Source of the DNA: Vitellaria paradoxa | Taxonomy: Eukaryota; Streptophyta; Magnoliopsida; Ericales; Sapotaceae | Direction of reading: 5' to 3' | Length of the DNA: 64,000 nucleotides | Assembly: GCA_019916065.1 (NCBI GenBank) | Contig: CM034238.1 | Coordinates: forward strand, 31,257,721-31,321,720 | Shown here: positions 42,665 to 53,142 of the stretch, one piece after another | How the letters are laid out: each line of letters begins with the position of its first letter | How positions within the stretch are numbered: the stretch's first letter is position 1 | The notes under the pieces: generated by a model | What the model was told of the DNA's origin: nothing | Database searches by the model: none | Seen by the model: the letters and a program-made list of their open reading frames with translations, nothing else | Translations under genes and position numbers: made by a program

Positions 42665-45600
42665 CTATTCAAAAATAGATTGAGGAAGATTCCACTGGTG
42701 AAGAAGAAGGCAATTCTGATTCGTTTTTGGAAAACCCGAACAATCCATAAGCCGCAATCTTACCAAATCCTTGATGGAACTAAGGAGGGTCACCTCATCT
42801 TGGAACTGCTGTTCATATTGTCTCCTACTTCTTTCCCGCCATATCACGTAAACCGAGGCAGCAAGTGTGAGCCTGCCAATCAAAGAAAGTAAAGTGGAGC
42901 CTTTACAAACTGTAGAGGCCCAAGTAATAATACCATCCCAATCACTAGTTGAATGTTGCAACCCTGAAATAATCAATAAAGATTTCCATATTCTGCAAGT
43001 GAACGAACAATTGAAAAACAAGTGATCATGATCTTCACGTAACGCTCCACAGAACAAGCATCTCATAGTAGAAATCATGCCAAAAGATAGAAGCCTATCC
43101 TGGGTAGCAAGTTTCCTCCTAACCGCCAGCCATAGAATGAAAGCATGACTAGGAATGTGAAATTTAAACCATACTACCTTGAACCAGCTCACGGGTGGAG
43201 TGGAAACTCTCAAAGAGTTCCAAACAGCCTTAGTGGAGAAAACCTTTTTCTCTTTATCCCAAAGCAACATATCATCACAAGAAGAATTAGGAGGCGATAG
43301 GTCCTCAGTTTCCCTTTTAAGGTCCAGTAGTAGAGGGGAATTTGCAACAGGCCAACACCATCTATTACCTGAGATAATTCTATCCACCATAGCATCCTTA
43401 GTCAAACCCGAATCATAGATGACCCTAGCAGTTGGAGAAGAACAAATTGGACCCCTTGTCATCCACGCATCAAACCATAAAGAGGTATGCTTACCATTCC
43501 CCACTTTCATAGTCAAAAAAGGACGTACCTTATCTCGCAGCTTCATAATCTTCCACCAAGACCAAGAGGAATTCCAAGGTACCTTAGCAACCCAAAAATG
43601 GTTTTTGTTAAGAAGATTAGACTTGATCCAAGATACCCACATGGAAGTTGAGCAAGGAGAACACAATCGCCAAATGAAACGTGTCATACATGCCAAGTTC
43701 CAATCCTTAATCTTTTTAACTCCAAGTCCACCCTCTTGCTTAGGCCAAGTAACCTCCTCCCAAGCCACCTTTGCCCCATTATGGTTTAAAGAGGACCCCT
43801 TCCAAAGAAAAGCACGAAAAACACCTTCGATAGTTTGCAAAACTCCTACCGGTAATACAAAGTGAGAACACCAAAAGGCCTGTATGCTAAATAAAACAGA
43901 CTGAATAAGTTGCAGTCGACCAGCAAATGAAAGGAATTGGTTAGTCCAGGTTTTAACCCTTCGCACAAGACGATCCACCAAAGTATTGCAATCTGAAGCT
44001 CGCAACTTTGTAGAAATGAGAGGCACACCCAAATACCGGACAGGCAGAGACCCTTCACGAAAGTTGAGTTGCTCAAGAATACCTGTTTTAACATCCGAAT
44101 CAATACCAGAAAGAAAAACTTCGCTCTTGGAAGGATTTGGCCGGAGTCCTGAGAAGGCGGAGAATAAGTGAAGTGATTCTTGGAGCACGGAAACAGAGCC
44201 CATATCACCTTTGCAAAATAAGAGCAAGTCATCTGCAAAGCATAAGTGGGTAAGATGCGTCTTCCTACATCTCTAGTGAAAATGGAAAGCCGAGGATTCC
44301 AAAGTTTTCTTTGCAAGAATTCGAGATAAAACCTCCATGCATAGAACAAACAAGTAAGGAGAAATAGGGTCTCCTTGCCTCAAACCTTTCCTCCCTGCAA
44401 AATAGCCATTAAGTTCTCCATTAATAGAAACTGAATATCTAGGAGAAGAGACACATTCCTTTATCCAAACCAGAAACCGAGTAGGAAACCCCATTAGTCG
44501 CATTAATTCCCAAAGGAAATCCCAGTTCACAGAATCATAGGCCTTCATGAGATCAACTTTAATAGCACATCTTGGAGACACTGTATTCGAATGGTATCCA
44601 CGAACCAATTCTTGAGCCAAGAGAATGTTGTCCCCTATACTCCTGCCCTGAACAAAAGCAGCTTGTGCCTCATTAACTAGACTAGGTAAGACCATCTTCA
44701 ATCGTCCCGCAAGCAGTTTAGATATGCACTTATAAACAGTGTTGCAGCAAGAGATAGGTCGAAAGTCCTTCACCTTATCCGCATTTGCAATTTTAGGAAT
44801 GAGAGCAATAATGGTGGCATTAGACTCTTTTAGAAGCTGACCCGAGGTAAAGAATTCCTTGATTGCCATTGTCACTTCTGAACCCACAATATGCCAAGTC
44901 TTCTGAAAAAAGTAAGCATTGAAACCATCAGGTCCTGGAGCCTTATTCGGGTGTAAACTGAACATAGCATCACGAATCTCCTCACTTGAAAAATCAGCCT
45001 CCAACCGTTCAATGAACTCATTACTCAAAGAGGGAGAAATAAATTCTTCCAAAGAATGATCGAGAACATTAGGCAACTCACCATCCGAGCCAAGCAAAGA
45101 ATGATAAAAATCCACAATCTCCTTTGCAATCTGCCCTTTTTCAAGCACTAGACTCCCATCATCTTTTTGTATCCTCAATATCTTATTTGTATTCAATCTA
45201 TTTTTAATAGAATGAAAAAAGAAAGCTGAATTCTTATCCCCTTCTTTCAACCATTGGATTCTACTCTTTTGTTTCATTGAACTCTCAACTTCTTTGGAAA
45301 CACAAGAAAGCCGGTTCAAACATTCCTTTTCTTTGGCCAAGAGGTCAATAGTACCGCCATTTGTGGCAATGGCAGATTGAATTGTAAAAAGCTCCCTCCT
45401 TAAAATGTCCTCCAAAGCTAGATTTTGCTGCCCTTTTTTGATGGATAAGCCTTTAAGTGCTTCCTTCACCAATTTCAATTTTTTATACACCCTAAACATA
45501 GCAAAACCTTCAACCGGTGTTTGCCAAGCTTCTTCAACAGTAGGAAAAAACTCATCATAATCAACCCAATGGTTAAAAAATTTAAATGGCCTACGAACCT

Positions 45601-46321
45601 TAGGAATGGGGATACCAACATCAACCACCACCGGGGAATGATCCGAAACTCCAAAAGGAAGAAAATCAGCAAATGAAGTAGCAAAACTAGAAAGCCAAGT
45701 AGCATTTACAAGAGCCCGATCAAGTTTTCTCATAATATGCCCATGAGCCCGAGCATTATGCCAAGTATACATTAACCCACCAAACCGCAAATCTTCAAGC
45801 CCGGCGGAGCAGATTACATCATCCAGCTCATCCATACATGGAGACCAATCAAGAGAACCACCCTTCCTCTCATGTCTAAAACGTATTGCATTAAAATCAC
45901 CAAGTACACACCACGGCAAGTCCCGGAACACATTAGATCGTTGCCGCAAATCAGCCCACAAGTGTCTTCTCGCAACATAGTCATTATAACCATACACAAA
46001 CGAAACATGCATCATACCAGCATCATGTAGCGGTGTTAAAGAAACATGAACCACTTGAGGGGAAAAACCAACCACAACCACATTAACAGCCCGTGGGTTC
46101 CATAATACCCATATCCGTCCCATATTATCATCCACGTGATTAACAAAGACCTTCCAATCTTTCATCAAAAGCTTCATAATTCTTTCTTTGTTTACCTCTT
46201 TAACTTTAGTCTCAATTATTGCCAAACAATCAACTTTGTGAGCACGAACTAGATTACGTACCTCTTGTTGCTTGAGGGAATCATTGAGTCCCCTAATATT
46301 CCATGAAGCAATCTTAACCAT
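42665..46321 (-). pseudogene. LINE-C ORF2 (endonuclease-RT-zf-RVT), one nonsense codon
   Basis: Near-complete ORF2 of about 1,218 codons. It starts MVKIASWNIRGLNDSLKQQE, then IETKVKEV, WCVLGDFNAI and SDHSPVVVDV of the endonuclease (46,321-45,590). RT motifs follow: NKAPGPDGFNAYFFQKTW, DFRPISCCNTVYKCISKL, DLMKAYDSVNWDF and GLRQGDPISPYLFVLCMEV. The single lesion is at 44,275-44,273, where TGG is TAG just before the catalytic CFADDLLLF; LINE-F keeps TGG there. The C-terminal part (44,270-42,665) carries CLFCGALREDHDHLFFNCSF (zf-RVT) and ends LPQSIFE. ORF1 stops only a few bases upstream of this ATG. One point mutation separates it from an open frame, so the copy is young, but as it stands RT is cut off before its active site. 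Confidence 0.88.
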
Positions 46322-46327
46322 AGAGAA

Positions 46328-47029
46328 TTAAGAAGATAAGTTACCCGAGGCATCCCTACCCCCACCTTTAGAATCATGCTTCTTTCGATTCAACTTCTTT
46401 TTCCTCTCCACTTCATCTATCATATTAACCTTAAGCATGAGTGGATTATTTATGGAAACGGAACCACCATCCGAAGTTGGAGAATAATCTACCCCTTTAG
46501 TTGCCACATCACCCTCCTTCCTATTAGAGGACCGAATAGTAACATTTGAGAGGGAATTAACACCATCCCCTAAAGGAGTTGAAAAATCTTCACTATGCCC
46601 TTTATAATCTTCGGCCATTACCTTCGAAGGAGCATCAACCTTTTGAGGAACCGGAACAATTGCTAATGCCAAATCATCATTCAAAGTATCTACATCAGCA
46701 AGAACACCGAAAGAATTACTTGAAGAAGAAGCAGCCTTCTCAATCGGCCCCTTTATTGGAGAGGGAGACTTGTCCACCACTATCTTCTTACCACGGCGTT
46801 TTACTTCTTCCCATCCTTCACCAGCCGGATCCCCTTTTTGAACCTCTTCTTTTGCTGTAGTGGTTTTTTGAGCCCATTCTTGTCTCGTGGTCTTCTTGCA
46901 ATTCTTGGCAAGATGCCCAAATTCCTTGCATACCAAGCATTTCTTGGGAACCCAATTATACTCGACCCGAATTTCATGAGCAGCCCCATTTTCAAGTTCA
47001 ATCTCAAATTCATTTGGTAAAGCATCTTC
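46328..47029 (-). pseudogene. LINE-C ORF1, C-terminal segment
   Basis: C-terminal third of ORF1, continuous with 53,036-51,576 before LINE-E split it. It carries the zinc knuckle CLVCKEFGHLAKNC (CX2CX4HX4C), a basic region KKTTRQEWAQKTTTAKEE, a Ser-rich low-complexity stretch and a basic tail ending GGGRDASGNLSS. The knuckle and basic patches are expected to bind LINE RNA. The stop is about six bases before the ORF2 ATG. Confidence 0.83.
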
Positions 47030-47201
47030 TTCTTTTTTTTTTTTTTTTTTTTTGAAAGGTAAAAGAATTTAATTAATGAATAGAAATATTTTGTACAGAT
47101 ACCTCAAGGGCATACCCCTGGAAAAACTCAAAAAAGAAAGAACACCCTTACAATAATCAATCATCAAAAGAGCAAAGGGAAACAAACTACAAATCAACAA
47201 C

Positions 47202-48567
47202 TCAAGATTCCAAAATAGAAAGAGGAAGATTCCATTGCTGAACTAAATGCCGATTCTGGTCATTCTTCGTAAATCCCGAGCAGCTCATTACTCGTAGCCG
47301 AACTAGTGTCTTAATAGACCGGAGAGTTGTCACCTCATCCAAAAAGCTGTTTTCATGCTTCCTCTTATTCCGTTCCTTCCAAATGACGTAAACACAAGCT
47401 GCAAAAGCATGTTTCCCAATAATCGAAAGCAAGGAAGGCCCACGAAAGTGGTGTAACACCCATTCAACAACTTCATCCCAAGAAGACAAGGTTACTCGAA
47501 ACCCACAATCCATCAAAATAGTATGCCAAATTCTAGCCGTGTAAGAACAATTAAAAAAGAGATGATCTTGATCCTCCCGAGGTTCTCTACAAAAATAGCA
47601 GCTCATATGAGATAGTAACCCAAAGGACATAAGCCTCTCTTGAGTAGCCAATTTCCTTTTCATTGCCAACCAAAGCACAAATGAGTGACGGGGAACATGA
47701 GTTCTGAACCAAACAATGGAAAACCACGGCACTTTAGGGTGATGAGATCTTAAAGAATTTTTTTTTTTTTTTTTTTTTTTTGGTAAGTAAGTATAAAATT
47801 TGGATTAATAGGGAAATTATGTACAATATCTTGGGGGCATACCCCCGCAAATCAAAATACAATTACTTATGGATCCTCCAATTGTCAAGTAAACTAGAGT
47901 CCACATTAGCCATCTTTGCATGATATTGTAAAAGCTTAGTTCTAACTACATTCTCAATCTTTTGCATAATACAAGCCACGGATGAGGAGTGTCCCTTGTA
48001 TATTCTTTTGTTCCTTTCTTCCCAAGTGTAGTATACCAAACCAGTCCAAGCAAGCTTGCAAAGAACTTTATTGATGTGCTTCCCCCCAAACTTCCCCATA
48101 GCCCATAAAACTTCATGCTTCCACGGTTGTGTAGGCTTGACAATGAAGCATCTTTGTAACACCTTAGCTCTCAATTCAGCCGCAAATCTTTGTAACATCT
48201 TAAAGAATTCCATACCTCCTTAGCAGAAAAGGATTTTACTCCATTAAATTTCCACTCAAGAACATCAGCACGGCGAATATTAGGAGGTAGAAGCTCTGCA
48301 GTCTCACGCTTAAGATCAATTAGCTCAGGAGAGTTTGCTACTGGCCAACGCCATCTTCCATTAACAATAATATCCTTTACCAAAGCATCCTTCCGTAACC
48401 CGGAGTCATAGATAACACGGGCCTGACTTGAAGTGCAAATGGGACCTCTCGGCATCCAAGCTTCAAACCACAAGGAGGTAGTACTCCCATCTCCCACCCG
48501 CATGGAGATAAATGGCCGAACCTTCTCTCGCAACTTAAGTATTTTCCGCCAATTCCATGAACAATTC
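47202..48567 (-). pseudogene. LINE-E ORF2 C-terminal part
   Basis: Two pieces, 48,567-48,210 and 47,746-47,202, separated by LINE-G. The first includes NCSWNWRKILKLREKVRPFI through RPKEE-adjacent thumb/linker sequence to EVWNSLR. The second includes IVWFRTHVPRHSFVLWLAMK and the zinc finger CYFCREPREDQDHLFFNCSY, ending PLSILES. LINE-D's nonsense and frameshift lesions are not present here: CGA and the shorter GGAAGATGG are intact. E was therefore open in this region before the nested insertions. Confidence 0.83.
47760..48196 (-). mobile_element. LINE-G (family 1), 5'-truncated, inside LINE-E
   Basis: A 437-bp insert bounded by the perfect 13-bp target duplication ATCTTAAAGAATT (47,747-47,759 and 48,197-48,209). 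It has poly(T) to 47,781, GGTAAGTAAG, the hairpin GGGGGCATACCCCC (47,833-47,846), and about 100 codons of ORF2 C-terminus (WAMGKFGGK, LAWTGLVYYTWEERNKRIYK, ending SSLLDNWRIHK). A textbook truncated LINE insertion. Confidence 0.9.
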
Positions 48568-50384
48568 TGCAAGCCTTTCAGCTACCAAGTAAATTTGTGG
48601 GCTGGATAAGAGAATGTATCACTACCCCTCAATTCTCCATATGTATGAATGGAGTACTTGAAGGGTTCTTTCATGGTGCTAAAGGCCTTCGCCAAGGTGA
48701 TCCACTTTCCCCCTACCTCTTCCTCATTGCCATGGAGTTCTTCACAAGATTATTCAACAAGAAGATTGAAGGAAGTGAATTTACTTATCACCCGAAGTGC
48801 ATGGTTCCACAAATCAATCACATATGCTTTGCAGATGACTTATTCATTCTTTGTACTCCTAATGATGTCTCTTTTCAGATTGTTCATCAAGCCCTCCAAG
48901 AATTTCACAAATACTCAGGATTGCAACCCAATGGGACCAAAAGCAAAGTTTACATGGCAGGTGTTAGCAACCAAAGAAAACTCCAACTATGCTCAATACT
49001 CGGATTCCAACCTGGAGAGCTTCCCGTGAAGTACCTAGGTGTTCCACTCATCTCAACAAAGCTAAAGTATGAAGACTGCATGGAACTCATTGACAAGGTC
49101 ACCAAGAAAGTCAAGAGCTGGACTGCAAAATGCCTATCCTACGCGGGTAGATTGGTCCTAATCAAATCTGTTCTGTTCAGTTTGCAAGTTTATTGGAGCA
49201 TCCACTTTATACTCCCAAAACGAATTTGCAATGCCATAGAACAAGTCCTAAGGAGATACCTATGGTCGGGTTCTGAGCTAAAACAATGGGGAAGCAAGGT
49301 TGCATGGAATGAAATTTGCAAGCCAAAGAAGGAAGGAGGTCTAGGAATAAGGAGACTTGATGAATGGAACAAAGCATCCATGATGAGGCACGTTTGGGCA
49401 CTATGTACTAAAAGGCCTTCCCTTTGGGTTGAATGGTGTCACATTAACCTCCTTAAGGGGAAATGTTTTTGGGAGATTAAGAAGCCATCCGATTGCTCAT
49501 GGACTTGGGGGAAACTACTCAAACTTAGAGAGGAGGTTATTCGCTTATCCAAGTACAAGGTCGGACAAGGTAACTCAATTTCTTTATGGTACTCAAATTG
49601 GCATCCTCTTGGTCCTTTAATTCCTAAGTATGGTCCTAGGATTGCCTATGATGCGGGGCTACCTACAAATGCAAGGGTGGACCGAATAGTTGCAAATGGG
49701 GAATGGAAATGGCCTTTTCCTTGCTCTTGGGAGTTAAGGGAAATAATTCTTGAGCATCCTCCCAACTACAAGCCGAGCACCACCTTGGAAGACAAGCTTA
49801 TATGGAGTGTTTCCAAGAATGAAGTATATGGTGTAGCTGCAACATGGAATGCCATCCGTGAAAAAAGCAACAAGGTACCTTGGTATCACTTGATTTGGTT
49901 CAACCAACATATTCCTAGACATAGTTTCATTCTTTGGCTTGCCATTAGAGAAAGACTTTACACCAAAGATAGAATGGTTAATTGGGGAATGCACATTGAT
50001 CCAACTTGTGTATTATGTGGAAATGAACTTGAAACCGTGGATCATATTTTCTTCAAGTGCACACTTGCGGCTGAGTTGAGATCCATCATTCTAAGGAAAT
50101 GCTCTATTGTCAAACCAACACAACCTTGGAGAAGGGAAGTTGCTTGGGCCATGGGTAAATTTAGTGGGAAGCAACCCTGCTGTGTGCTCTACAAGCTTGC
50201 TTGGGCCGGTTTGGTTTATCACATTTGGGAAGAAAGGAACAAGAGAATCTTCAAGGGTCAATCTACACCTATGGCAGCCATTGTTCATGGTATCCAAAAT
50301 GAAGTTAGAAGAAAGTTATCCCAATCCCATGCCATGTTGGCTAATGTAAATTTTACTTTGCTTAATAGTTGGGGAATCCACTAG
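48568..50384 (+). pseudogene. LINE-B ORF2 fragment, uninterrupted RT to zf-RVT
   Basis: About 605 codons with no stop or frameshift, from the middle of RT to the natural end SLLNSWGIH-TAG (50,382-50,384). Features in order: IRECITTPQFSICMNGVLEG, GLRQGDPLSPYLFLIAMEFF, the catalytic ICFADDLFIL near 48,830, LPVKYLGVPLISTKL, KPKKEGGLGIRRLDEWNKAS, and the zinc finger CVLCGNELETVDHIFFKC near 50,020. The endonuclease and RT N-terminus are missing by 5' truncation, so it is not an active enzyme. The clean frame makes it one of the youngest copies here and the best reference for lesions in LINE-A. Confidence 0.86.
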
Positions 50385-50482
50385 TTGTCATGTAATTGCA
50401 TTACGGGGGAATGCCCCCAAGACATTGTATATAATTTCCCTTTAATCCAAAATACGCTTACTTACCAAAAAAAAAAAAAAAA
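48568..50482 (+). mobile_element. LINE-B (family 1), 5'-truncated, inside LINE-E
   Basis: Plus-strand LINE starting in the RT domain (QAFQLPSKFVGWIREC) and ending ACTTACC-poly(A) (50,467-50,482), with hairpin GGGGGAATGCCCCC (50,405-50,418). The flanking LINE-E pieces stop at GAATTGTTCATGG and at GATTGGAATAT. Measured on LINE-D, about 118 bp of target is missing between them. No target duplication is seen. It is a close relative of LINE-A. Confidence 0.88.
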
Positions 50483-51575
50483 TATTCCAATCTCGAATCT
50501 TTTTAATCCCCAAGCCCCCTTCTTCTTTAGGCCGAGACACCTCTTCCCAAGCCACCTTCGCACCATGTTTAGCCAAAGAAGAACCCTTCCATAGAAATGC
50601 TCGCAAAACACCCTCAATAGCTTTAATGACTTTAATCGGCAAAATGAAGTGTGAGCACCAGAAAGATTGTATGCTAAAGAGAACTGATTGAATAAGCTGC
50701 ACCCTTCCAGCAAAGGACAGAAACTGGTTGGTCCAACTCTTAACTCTACTAATAATCCTATCAACTGGAATCTGGCAATCCACTGCCTTCAGTTTAGTAG
50801 TAATTAGAGGCACACCTAGGTATCTCACAGGCAAAACACCCTGACGAAAGCCAAGCAACTGGATGATATCTGTTCTCTCCTCTTCGACAACACCAGATAA
50901 GAAAACCTCACTCTTCGCAGGATTAGCTTGAAGTCCGGAAACAGATCGAAACAAAGTCAAAGCATCCCGAATCACACTCACTGAGTCCTTATCACCTCGA
51001 GAAAAAAGCATGAGATCATCTGCAAAGCATAAATGGGTAATCTTCAGCTTTCCACACCGCCAATGGTACTTGAACAAAGGCGAGTCAGTTGCCATCTTTG
51101 TAAGAATGCGAGAAAACACCTCCATGCAAAGCACAAAGAGATATGGAGAAATGGGATCACCCTGTCTCAACCCCTTCCGCCCTTCAAAGTAACCATGCAA
51201 CTCCCCATTAATACTAACTGAAAACCGGGATGTAGAAACACAAACTCGAATCCATGTAATAAATTTCTCAGGAAAACCAAAAAGCCGTAGTGCATTCCAT
51301 AAAAATTCCCACCTCACGGAGTCATAGGCCTTCATTAAATCAACTTTTATTGCACACCTTGGGCTAGAAGAAGACCCATGATAACCACGTACCAATTCCT
51401 GTGCCATAAGAATGTTATCTCCAATACTCCTCCCATGTACAAACGCAGCTTGAGCTTCATTAATAAGATCCGGAAGGACTTCTTTTAACCGACCAGCAAG
51501 TAGCTTCGTTATACACTTATAAATGGTGTTGCAACATGAAATGGGCCGAAAATCCTTTAACTGAGAGGCATTAGG
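50483..51575 (-). pseudogene. LINE-E, 5' part: RT segment fused to LINE-C ORF1 frame
   Basis: The minus strand encodes RT from PNASQLKDFRPISCCNTIYK through DLMKAYDSVRWEF, GLRQGDPISPYLFVLCMEV and LCFADDLMLF to GGLGIKKIRDWN, where LINE-B interrupts. The 5' truncation point of E is at CCTAATGCC (51,575). The reading frame upstream is LINE-C ORF1 in the same phase, so one open frame of 864 codons (53,036-50,442) fuses DUF4283 to RT by chance. Confidence 0.84.
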
Positions 51576-53036
51576 AATACGAATACGAGCATAAGTAATA
51601 CGTTTAAGGGATTCTGTCATTTTATCCGCGTGCAAAGGTTTCCCCACCAAGCTCGCAATAATACTAAGCCCCTCCTCCGTCCAACACTCCAGAGGAACAT
51701 TATAAAAATGTACCCAAATGGGCACTTTTTTACAGCCAACTTTGGATAAATTCATACCCACCTTCCACTTTTGAAGGAAAATCGGCCTACCTCCAAAATA
51801 CCAAGGCCCACCCTCCAAAGCTTCATACATTGTCTGAGAGCTAGAAAACCGAAAAAAGAAGAAGCCATGACCATTGCCAAGAACCTCCATAAGACCTTTA
51901 GTTCCCCATAATTTGTTAGCACCATTCTGAACTAAAGAAAAAGGTAATTTGTCCAAGAAAAACCCAACAAGAGTATTCTCCCATCGAGCTTCACCTTTCT
52001 TAACAACATGAGCTGGTATTTTAACTTTAAGTTTCCCTTCCATGGACGGAGGTTTGACATACTTAAAAGTCATACCTTCAGCTTCCTTCCCCTTAACCAC
52101 AGCAGCCCAATTGGGTTTCAATGAATCAACCGCCGCGTCCTTTAGAGGAGAGGACGGAATAAACTCACCCGGTTCTAAATTAGCAGTCCGAGGATCCACT
52201 TCACCTTCTTGTTCAAATTCAGCCATATCCGCCCATGAATGTGTAGGAGAAACATGAGAAGACTCAACAAGGGCCACCTCCAAATCAGAAGAACTCTTAC
52301 ACAAAGGAGAATGTTCGAGTACATGATCTGAACTTTCCAGCCCATTAATCCCTTCAATCCGAGGCTCCATCAAAGATAAGGAAGATATCTTCACATCAGC
52401 TCCCAATTCACCATCATATCGGCTAGACCCAACGGGATTGTCCTCTTTTGTTGCATCCACCATTCCAGCCGCCCGTTCATCATTTTGGAGAGAAACCCTA
52501 CCTTGCTCATGCACAGCCGCACGTTCATGATGATCCTCACCAGGCGAGGTAACCCTAGTTGCAGCCGTCATGCACATATCACCTTCATAAGGAACCCTAG
52601 CCGCTCCTCTAGCAGCCCCCACCCTAGCCGCACCTTGCACATCATGTGTGGCAGCCGCAACAACAGTAAAACGTGATGCAGCCCTAGCGGCCACCTCTCC
52701 TTTGAACAACCCCGCCTCAAGTTGAACACCCTTAACCCTAGCCGCATCTTGATTAGGGTTTCGGAAGTTCCCTTGAGCCGCCACCCTAGAAGAATCACGA
52801 GCACGAACATTAGGATGATGAAGTAACCGCACCTTCCCATCACCGAGTGCAACTCCACGGGAATCATGTTCCTCCTTTGCTTCTCCACGTTGCTTAGCAA
52901 AATCAGCCGAGCCAACACCTTCTTTTGGAACCCTAGTCGCTCCATTCTTCGAATCTCCAAGTTCACCCTTCTTCTTGAAATCTTGAACACCAAATCTTTG
53001 TTTGGGAACATCAAGTAACGATCCCTGCGATTCCAT
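51576..53036 (-). pseudogene. LINE-C ORF1, N-terminal part (DUF4283)
   Basis: ORF1 from the ATG at 53,036 (MESQGSLLDVPKQRFGVQDF) to the point where LINE-E entered (RITYARI, 51,576). The first 200 or so residues are low-complexity, rich in Ala/Arg/Gly/Glu. An acidic segment containing SHSWADMAEFEQ-like PTHSWADMAEFEQEGEV follows. DUF4283 then spans roughly 51,990-51,580, with VKKGEARWENTLVGFFLDKL, FFFFRFSSSQTMYEALEGGP and VPIWVHFYNVPLECW. The zinc knuckle lies in the detached piece at 46.9 kb. No stop codons occur, and F's nonsense codon at the equivalent of residue 113 is absent. It would bind LINE RNA if restored to one piece; in this state it is disrupted. Confidence 0.85.
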
Positions 53037-53103
53037 GAGTGCAAGAAACCCTAGAAACCAAGATCAGTTTCTAGAGAGAGAATCTAGAGAGAGAGACTCT
53101 CAT
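53037..53103 (-). promoter_or_regulatory. LINE-C 5' end / leader
   Basis: The minus strand begins GAGAGTCTCTCTCTCTAG at 53,103 and runs to the ORF1 ATG. LINE-F has the same start (58,060), which shows that this is the true 5' terminus of the family-2 LINE. The CT-rich leader probably lies over the internal promoter, but I see no defined core element. Confidence 0.6.
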
Positions 53104-53142
53104 CGAAATTCAGTTGTCTTCCAAGTTCAATCTCAAATTCAC
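53104..53142. other. Unexplained 39-bp filler between LINE-F and LINE-C
   Basis: The segment contains AAGTTCAATCTCAAATTCA, which also occurs in LINE-C/F ORF1 (FEIEL, near 46,993 and 56,484). It is neither LINE-F ORF2 nor the LINE-C leader, and suggests a repair or template-switch event at the junction. Confidence 0.5.

Larger units (their letters stand above)
42438..47029 (-). mobile_element. LINE-C (family 2), main part
   Basis: Poly(T) at 42,439-42,452, then GAAAGGTAAAAG and the 6-bp-stem hairpin CAGGGGCATACCCCTG (42,508-42,523). ORF2 (46,321-42,665) and the C-terminal part of ORF1 (to 47,029) follow. LINE-E interrupts ORF1 between 47,030 and 51,575. The 5' part continues at 51,576-53,103. 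With ORF1, ORF2 and the same 5' end as LINE-F (GAGAGTCTCTC on the minus strand), this is a full-length copy before interruption. Confidence 0.88.
47030..48567 (-). mobile_element. LINE-E (family 2), 3' part, inside LINE-C
   Basis: Poly(T) 47,033-47,053, GAAAGGTAAAAG and a 3' hairpin (AGGG-CATAC-CCCT at about 47,107-47,120). The ORF2 C-terminus follows, nearly identical to LINE-D. It is split by LINE-G (47,760-48,196) and by LINE-B (48,568-50,482), and resumes at 50,483-51,575. Insertion into LINE-C ORF1 removed about 12 bp compared with LINE-F; no duplication is evident. Confidence 0.84.
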
